A DNA stretch of 11,273 nucleotides from CANLWN01 sp039815505. GTDB lineage: Bacteria; Bacteroidota; Bacteroidia; Flavobacteriales; Flavobacteriaceae. The position numbers and the translations under genes were made by a program. Where the stretch lies: contig JBCBZE010000084.1 of assembly GCA_039815505.1 (NCBI GenBank), positions 1 to 11,273 on the forward strand. The letters run 5' to 3'. Under the pieces are notes generated by a model. The model made no database searches, was not told the origin of the DNA, and was given only the letters and a program-made list of their open reading frames with translations. Position 1 is the stretch's first letter. Each line of letters opens with the position of its first letter. Positions 7,180 to 11,273 of this stretch are shown piece by piece.

Positions 7180-7779
7180 TTATTCTTCTTTTATCGTCAT
7201 TAGGCCATAGGTCTTATGGGCGTTAAAAAAACTAAAGTCTTTATTAAAATCCATTCCCTCACCATCCATTAGAGTTCCATCCTCAGGATTGGTATAGGTA
7301 AACTTTGCTTGGGTAAAAATCCACTCATTGGCCCTATCCCAATACAATTGTGGGGCTTCCAATTTTTTACCGTCATGGCTTTCTATGACCACATTCCCCT
7401 GTAAATCTATCAAATTTGTTGCAGAATAAATAATACAATAATCCGCCTTAATTACACTTTTGTTATTGTCCTGATCAAAGAAATCTACTTGCAGGCCATT
7501 GGGAAATGTGCGATAGGGAAATCGTAAGTTATCAAAGTCCTCACTAATGGGACTGGTCAAAATTGCGATCACTTTGGAATCTGCCATCTCCTCACTACCC
7601 AAATTCTCTTTGGTTTCGGTATAGGTCAAGGTGAAATTTTCTGCTATTCCCTGTGGAAATATTTTTGTTTGGGCTTCTTCGCCAACCCTTTTATAATTAT
7701 CCTTGCATGAAGAAAAAAGCATTGCCATAACTAAGGTTATGGCAATGCTTTTAAAATAATTTATAAAGGGTTTTATCAT
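7180..7779 (-). CDS. lptC: LPS export ABC transporter periplasmic component LptC, lipoprotein form
   Basis: LptC takes lipopolysaccharide from the LptB2FG ABC transporter in the inner membrane and passes it along the periplasmic LptA bridge. The 199-aa product begins with a lipoprotein signal peptide (hydrophobic 11-21) ending in the lipobox LFSSC, so Cys25 would be lipidated; E. coli LptC instead keeps a transmembrane helix. Acidic residues after the Cys are few (CKDNYK), arguing against surface export. The rest is a beta-rich jellyroll: FTLTYTETKEN (49-59), then PYRTFPNGLQVDFFDQDN (87-104), ADYCIIYSATNLIDLQGNVV (112-131), and a tail with LDGEGMDF-like DGEGMDFNKDF (172-182). The ATG at 7779 is 1 nt past the TAA of the TPR gene. 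Its first 32 codons contain an unusual nested inverted repeat (7684-7772), described separately. Confidence 0.88.
   Translation of the reverse strand: MIKPFINYFKSIAITLVMAMLFSSCKDNYKRVGEEAQTKIFPQGIAENFTLTYTETKENLGSEEMADSKVIAILTSPISEDFDNLRFPYRTFPNGLQVDFFDQDNNKSVIKADYCIIYSATNLIDLQGNVVIESHDGKKLEAPQLYWDRANEWIFTQAKFTYTNPEDGTLMDGEGMDFNKDFSFFNAHKTYGLMTIKEE
7684..7772 (-). repeat. Nested inverted repeat inside the start of lptC
   Basis: Two pairs of arms are nested within 89 nt. The inner pair, 7715-7731 and 7736-7752, is a perfect 17-bp match (AAAAGCATTGCCATAAC and its complement) around a 4-nt loop. The outer pair is AACCCTTTTATAATTAT (7684-7700) and ATAATTTATAAAGGGTT (7756-7772). These match at 14 of 17 positions ungapped, or at all but two single-base indels. 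The span covers lptC codons 3-32, i.e. the whole signal peptide and lipobox, and starts 7 nt inside the start codon. So long a palindrome is very unlikely by codon choice alone. I infer an RNA structure acting on lptC translation or transcript elongation; a small palindromic repeat that was captured by a tolerant signal-peptide region is the alternative. I see no flanking target duplication. Confidence 0.8.
7713..7752 (-). terminator. Possible intragenic terminator/attenuator at the start of lptC
   Basis: In lptC-sense RNA the inner 17-bp stem is preceded by an A-run and ends in six U (7718-7713), four of which pair within the stem. This is the layout of an intrinsic terminator, placed 27 nt into the lptC reading frame. 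A ribosome translating lptC would cover the stem, so termination would occur only when lptC is poorly translated; that would tune lptC and the genes behind it. The stem is only moderately GC-rich, so strength is uncertain. Confidence 0.45.
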
Positions 7780-7780
7780 C

Positions 7781-9151
7781 TTATAGACTCGGTACTTTTA
7801 CGCTACCGCCGACCCAACAACTAAATGTAATTCTTTGACCTGCTTTTCCAGAGTTGAATATATCTGTCTTGGAGGGTGCCTTGGCACTGTAACTAGCTGC
7901 TGTTTGACTTGCCCTACCACTTAAAGAAGGATCCACTCTTCCGGCTTTACGTGCCATTTCCGCAGCCTTCCAATAAATCGCCCGTTTTTCAAAAGTAGTA
8001 CTGCCACATTGATTGGCACTACCCGCATATAAATTGGCGATTAGCAAATACGCTTTTCCATTCGCGGAATTGGCATTGATAGCTTTTTGCGCATAGCTTC
8101 TGGCCGTAGACTTACTCCCTCTTCTATAAATCGTGGCAATTTTATACAATAGGTTGGATTTCCTGTAAGGGTCCGTTTCCAATTCAACCGCTTTGTTGAA
8201 ATCGGCAATGGCACCTTTGGAATCCCCTGATTTTTGTTTTAATGTTCCCCCATATACATAGGCATCTGCCGAAGGGTCTAAAGCCAATTGCGCTTCAAAC
8301 AACTTTTTGAACATGGGATCGTCCGTACATTCCTTACTGAACATTCTCCCTACGGCTCTCTTCACCCACACCACGTCATCTTTTTTGGCGTCGAAACTTT
8401 TTTGATATAAGGGAATCAGATTTCCACAATCTGCCAAGGCACCCAACTTAGAATCTATACTGCCCGCTATCTTTCCGAAGGATTTGGAATTGGTTGTAGC
8501 GACTTTCAATCGTCTCTTCTCTTTGGATGTTAGCGTTCCCAAGGAGTCTTTAGGTAAAAGCTTGGTAACTACATCTGTAAGCTTTTTATTTTCTACTTCA
8601 ATTTTTTCCGTTACATCATCATAGGCATCGAATACTTCCTGCAAATCCCTGCTTCCGGCATTATGTAAATCCACCAAGTTGGAAAAATATAGGTATAGGG
8701 CCTTAGGATTTTTAAAGTTTTTCTTATCCTCTTCAAAAGCCTTGTTCAACAACATATACACTTCTTCCGTAGAGGCCATCTTATTATCATGCATCATCAT
8801 GGCCTTATCGATCATTACATCGGCCATTTTAGCTTTCTTCGGGAAATACTTTAAGCTATTCTCTCCCAAGACCACCAAATCATTGATATAGCCTTCTTTC
8901 TCCGAGCCGGAGGATTTTTTAATTTTATCTTTTAAGATTCTTTTACCATAGGCAAAAGTGGCCCAGTTTAGTTCAGGGCAAGCTTCATATACCATTTTCC
9001 ATGGTGTATAAGCTGCATCATAGTTTTTTACCTTAGCGTGTTCAGAGAATATGGAAAGGTTCGTCATACACTCAGGATTTTGGGCTTGAGCATTACTTAC
9101 GCCCACTATCCCGAGAACCGCGATGGCTATTACGTAAAGTTTCTTTTTCAT
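7781..9151 (-). CDS. Periplasmic tetratricopeptide-repeat protein of unknown role
   Basis: This 456-aa protein has a Sec signal peptide (1-23, MKKK, a hydrophobic core, then AQA) and is expected in the periplasm. The C-terminal half has TPR-like helix pairs: about 294-328 (AYVYGGTLKQKSGDSKGAIADFNKAV core), 333-362 and 366-407. The middle (110-290) is helical and charged. Six cysteines (28, 58, 242, 275, 382, 445) occur in the mature part, an even number that would suit disulfides. The C-terminal end IFNSGKAGQRITFSCWVGGS (431-450) is a compact, probably family-specific motif. No catalytic motif is seen. It follows the barrel gene after 40 nt, where I see no promoter, and precedes lptC by 1 nt, so a scaffold role in envelope assembly is plausible but unproven. 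Confidence 0.85.
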   Translation of the reverse strand: MKKKLYVIAIAVLGIVGVSNAQAQNPECMTNLSIFSEHAKVKNYDAAYTPWKMVYEACPELNWATFAYGKRILKDKIKKSSGSEKEGYINDLVVLGENSLKYFPKKAKMADVMIDKAMMMHDNKMASTEEVYMLLNKAFEEDKKNFKNPKALYLYFSNLVDLHNAGSRDLQEVFDAYDDVTEKIEVENKKLTDVVTKLLPKDSLGTLTSKEKRRLKVATTNSKSFGKIAGSIDSKLGALADCGNLIPLYQKSFDAKKDDVVWVKRAVGRMFSKECTDDPMFKKLFEAQLALDPSADAYVYGGTLKQKSGDSKGAIADFNKAVELETDPYRKSNLLYKIATIYRRGSKSTARSYAQKAINANSANGKAYLLIANLYAGSANQCGSTTFEKRAIYWKAAEMARKAGRVDPSLSGRASQTAASYSAKAPSKTDIFNSGKAGQRITFSCWVGGSVKVPSL

Positions 9152-9191
9152 CTTACTATGTATTTAAAGTGGTTAATGTACTAAATTTTTC

Positions 9192-10457
9192 TCAATTTAA
9201 TTTCCTTTTGAGGAACCATCTATCGTTCAATGACAGTCCTAAGTTGATTTGGAAATAACTTTCTTCTATTAAATCCGCCGCAGTTGTTCCCCTTCTTCCG
9301 AGCTCAAAACCTAAATTTAAGTTAGAAAAGCTTCCACCCAGCGGTAATCCAAGACCAAAATTTATGCCAAAGTTATTTATCTCCTTGTCGTTAAGGACCA
9401 AACCTGTCTTCTCGTAACGTACTCCGGCCCTATACGTAATTCGTTTAAGGTAGCTGGAAAAAGTAGAATAATCGGGAATGAAAAAACCACCAAATGCGAA
9501 GGTACTCGCATCCTCATATACCAAATTATCCAAACTTATAAAATCGTTGGTAAACGAACTTAGTTCCTGAAAACTATACTCCGCGCCCAAGAACCACTTC
9601 TTGTCCTTACCAAACCCCAAGCCAAAGGTCGTGGTAGTAGGGACCTTTAGTTCCGTATTCGCTAAATTCTGGGCATCTAAATTTACGTCTATTATTTCAA
9701 TATCCTGACCGTCAATGAGGCTAAAAGATCCTATACGTTGCGTATTTTTTGAGGTAAGGTTAGCTTGCGTATTTACCCGTAAGGAAGTGAACAGGGTATA
9801 TTTTTTATTGATCGTAGGTGTGTAATTGACCGCAAAATTAAAGTCGGCCCCGTTTATTCTGGATGATCTTCTATCCGAAGTCCCAAACTGTACGCCCTCT
9901 ACCGATTGCACTATGTTATTCTCCAATGTCCCAAAACTAAAGTTAACAGTAGCGCCCAACGTAAGGTCTTTGGTCAATTTATGTCCTAAGGACAGATAAA
10001 CCCTATTAAGCCCCCCTTCTCCTCCAAAAGCACTGGTCACCGAATCCTGATTTTGATCAACGGTTTCGGTAACTATATCATACCCCACCGAGGACAAGGG
10101 CACTATCCCGAACCCCAATCCAAAATTCTTTGCCAGTGGAAAACCAATGGACAGATATTCCAAATTGGTGACCGAAGAGTTTTCCTGATCCGTAAAACTT
10201 TTTAGGCGGAGCTCCCTATGCGAGACTCCAATGGAATAGGTGGTAAGCTTTAAATTGGCATATGCCGATGGGTTATTTAAATTTATATGTATGCTATCCG
10301 CATACAAACCAATACCTCCCATCATTTGGTTTTCTGCGGTAGTAGCGGATCTTAATTCACCGATACCAAAAAAGGAATAAGGAGACACCGTACCATTTTG
10401 TGCATATACGCCACCAGCAATGCACCATATTGTTGCAATCAGAAATTTCTTAACCAT
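9192..10457 (-). CDS. Outer-membrane beta-barrel protein, FadL/porin-like
   Basis: A 421-aa protein with a signal peptide (1-19, VYA before QNG) and a pattern of alternating polar and apolar residues typical of outer-membrane barrels. The mature N-terminus, with SPYSFFGIGELR (25-36) and MMGGIGLYADSIHINLNNPS (45-64), resembles FadL/OmpP1-type proteins, where a GG-G-A...NPA segment forms the luminal hatch. Amphipathic strands recur to the end, for example YLSIGFPLAKNFGLGFGIVP (101-120), INFGLGLPLG (365-374) and SYFQINLGLSL (400-410). The last residues (DRWFLKRKLN) extend past an aromatic-rich final strand. It starts directly after the coaX stop (TAA then ATG), so translation is likely coupled. 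Substrate is unknown; a hydrophobic-compound channel or a structural role are both possible. Confidence 0.82.
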   Translation of the reverse strand: MVKKFLIATIWCIAGGVYAQNGTVSPYSFFGIGELRSATTAENQMMGGIGLYADSIHINLNNPSAYANLKLTTYSIGVSHRELRLKSFTDQENSSVTNLEYLSIGFPLAKNFGLGFGIVPLSSVGYDIVTETVDQNQDSVTSAFGGEGGLNRVYLSLGHKLTKDLTLGATVNFSFGTLENNIVQSVEGVQFGTSDRRSSRINGADFNFAVNYTPTINKKYTLFTSLRVNTQANLTSKNTQRIGSFSLIDGQDIEIIDVNLDAQNLANTELKVPTTTTFGLGFGKDKKWFLGAEYSFQELSSFTNDFISLDNLVYEDASTFAFGGFFIPDYSTFSSYLKRITYRAGVRYEKTGLVLNDKEINNFGINFGLGLPLGGSFSNLNLGFELGRRGTTAADLIEESYFQINLGLSLNDRWFLKRKLN

Positions 10458-11186
10458 TTAATGTTTGTTGTACTCCAGCAAATAATTTAAACCCTCTAGG
10501 AGAAAATTGGAATGCGCAAATATGGTATTTTTTAATCGTTTTGACAAAAATTGGGCATCGCCGCCTGTTAAAATAACTGTTAAATCTGTAAAACGGGAAC
10601 TATATTGATCAATAAGCCCATCTATCTCATTACAAATGCCATAGACCACCCCGCTCTGCATTCCGGTTTCCGTGGTATTACCGATAAAATCCAATGGGTC
10701 CCCAGGCTCCAATGAAGGAAGGTTGGAAGTCTGATGGTGCATGGCATTAAACCGCATTTGCAGTCCCGGTGAAATGGCACCGCCCAAATACTCGTCGTAA
10801 TCATTGACCATATCGTAGGTGATACATGTTCCCGCATCAATGACCAAGGTATTGCCATGGGGGTTATGGTAAAAAGCCGAAGTGGCCAGCGCTATCCTAT
10901 CCACACCTAGTTTTTCAGGGGTAGCATACGAATTTTTAAATGGGGTCTTGCTTTTGTGGGTCAGTAGGTGAACCTTGCAGAATATGGAGACCAAGTCTAT
11001 GTGTTTCTTGTCCAAATGCCCCACCGATGAAATAATGGCACTACCAATGTCCGGATAATAATCAAAAAATTCCTTTACCTTTTTTGAAAAATCCATAACC
11101 GTTACCTTTTGGTAATACAGCATGGTTTCTTTCTCGAAAACAGCGAGTTTTACAAAAGTATTCCCGGCATCTACAATAAGGTTCAT
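10458..11186 (-). CDS. coaX: Type III pantothenate kinase
   Basis: CoaX phosphorylates pantothenate with ATP, the first committed step of coenzyme A synthesis, in the cytoplasm. Type III enzymes belong to the ASKHA fold and are known to escape feedback inhibition by CoA. Numbered from the ATG at 11186 (242 aa, normal for the family), it has the phosphate-binding motif VDAGNTFVKLAVF (5-17), GVDRIALATSAF (94-105) with the substrate-site region, VIDAGTCITYD (115-125) with the catalytic Asp, LGGAISPGLQMRFNAM (134-149) and LTGGDA (206-211). A longer TTG-initiated form from 11216 is rejected because it adds ten residues before the universal MNLIVDAGNT start. It heads the leftward gene run. Confidence 0.96.
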   Translation of the reverse strand: MNLIVDAGNTFVKLAVFEKETMLYYQKVTVMDFSKKVKEFFDYYPDIGSAIISSVGHLDKKHIDLVSIFCKVHLLTHKSKTPFKNSYATPEKLGVDRIALATSAFYHNPHGNTLVIDAGTCITYDMVNDYDEYLGGAISPGLQMRFNAMHHQTSNLPSLEPGDPLDFIGNTTETGMQSGVVYGICNEIDGLIDQYSSRFTDLTVILTGGDAQFLSKRLKNTIFAHSNFLLEGLNYLLEYNKH

Positions 11187-11190
11187 GGTA

Positions 11191-11217
11191 CAAAGATCAT
11201 AAAATGAAAAAAACAAA
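11191..11217 (-). promoter_or_regulatory. Weak candidate promoter of coaX
   Basis: On the minus strand GATCTTTG (11198-11191) matches seven of eight positions of TAnnTTTG, with TTTG (11217-11214) 15 nt upstream of it, slightly short. The box ends 4 nt before the coaX ATG, so use of it would give an almost leaderless mRNA. The alternative is a promoter further upstream that overlaps the divergent one. Confidence 0.27.
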
Positions 11218-11237
11218 TGCCTTTTTTTCGTTTTTTG

Positions 11238-11268
11238 TTTGTAGTTCCTAATTTTGAAATTATATTTG
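11238..11268 (+). promoter_or_regulatory. Near-perfect Bacteroidota promoter reading rightward out of the window
   Basis: TTTG (11238-11241), a 19-nt spacer, then TATATTTG (11261-11268) fits the Bacteroidota -33/-7 pattern exactly. Transcription would start at about 11273 or just beyond, serving a plus-strand gene outside the window, divergent from coaX. No part of that gene is visible. Confidence 0.75.
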
Positions 11269-11273
11269 CACCC

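Noticed and set aside
8899..8920. Short hairpin CTCCG-AGC-CGGAG followed by a T-run on the plus strand, inside the TPR gene
   Set aside because: The stem is only 5 bp and the T-run is on the antisense strand, where no transcript is expected.
10622..10858. 78-codon minus-strand frame overlapping coaX
   Set aside because: It is a different frame on the same strand within the conserved coaX coding region and shows no recognisable domain.
11187..11216. Ten-residue TTG-initiated extension of coaX
   Set aside because: The family begins at MNLIVDAGNT-like residues and the added stretch has no conserved content; the ATG at 11186 is preferred.
1..11273. Hidden mobile element, defence system or CRISPR array
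   Set aside because: All long frames are accounted for by housekeeping or envelope genes; no transposase, integrase, nuclease, direct-repeat array or compositional break was seen.

Overview
The window looks like chromosomal DNA from a marine member of the Flavobacteriaceae (Bacteroidota). The evidence is low-to-moderate GC, TAnnTTTG-type promoter boxes, few purine-rich ribosome binding sites, a class II HMG-CoA reductase next to a GYDIA-type GHMP kinase, and a gene order (coaX, outer-membrane barrel, TPR protein, lptC, small membrane protein, CBS/CorC protein, PpiD-like isomerase) that I recall as common in this family. The genus cannot be fixed from the sequence. It is mostly housekeeping and envelope-biogenesis DNA. 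I see no phage, insertion sequence, CRISPR array, RNA gene or defence system.

Layout. Positions 1-950 (minus) hold the N-terminal part of a secreted DPP-IV-like S9 peptidase whose catalytic domain lies beyond the left edge. A 166-nt divergent spacer follows. Positions 1117-3368 (plus) are a two-gene mevalonate unit: HMG-CoA reductase, overlapping by 4 nt a GHMP kinase whose substrate is not settled. The spacer 3369-3471 separates convergent genes and carries a terminator hairpin plus a second, longer imperfect palindrome. Positions 11186-3472 (minus) form a seven-gene run read leftwards: coaX, an outer-membrane barrel protein, a periplasmic TPR protein, lptC, a 67-residue two-helix membrane protein, a DUF21/CBS/CorC membrane protein and a PpiD-like periplasmic chaperone. 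Gaps are 0, 40, 1, 2, 2 and 92 nt, so all but perhaps the last gene are likely co-transcribed. A near-perfect rightward promoter lies at the right edge and serves a gene outside the window.

The genes of the long run fit a common theme of envelope construction: LPS export (LptC), outer-membrane protein folding (PpiD-like), an outer-membrane barrel and periplasmic TPR protein, and ion homeostasis (CorC family), led by the first enzyme of coenzyme A synthesis. The mevalonate pair feeds isoprenoid synthesis (undecaprenyl carrier, menaquinone, carotenoids).

The most striking non-gene signal is a nested inverted repeat at 7684-7772. It sits wholly inside the first 32 codons of lptC. Its inner stem is 17 perfect base pairs around a 4-nt loop and, read in the lptC sense, ends in six U residues, so it has the form of an intrinsic terminator or attenuator within a signal-peptide coding sequence.
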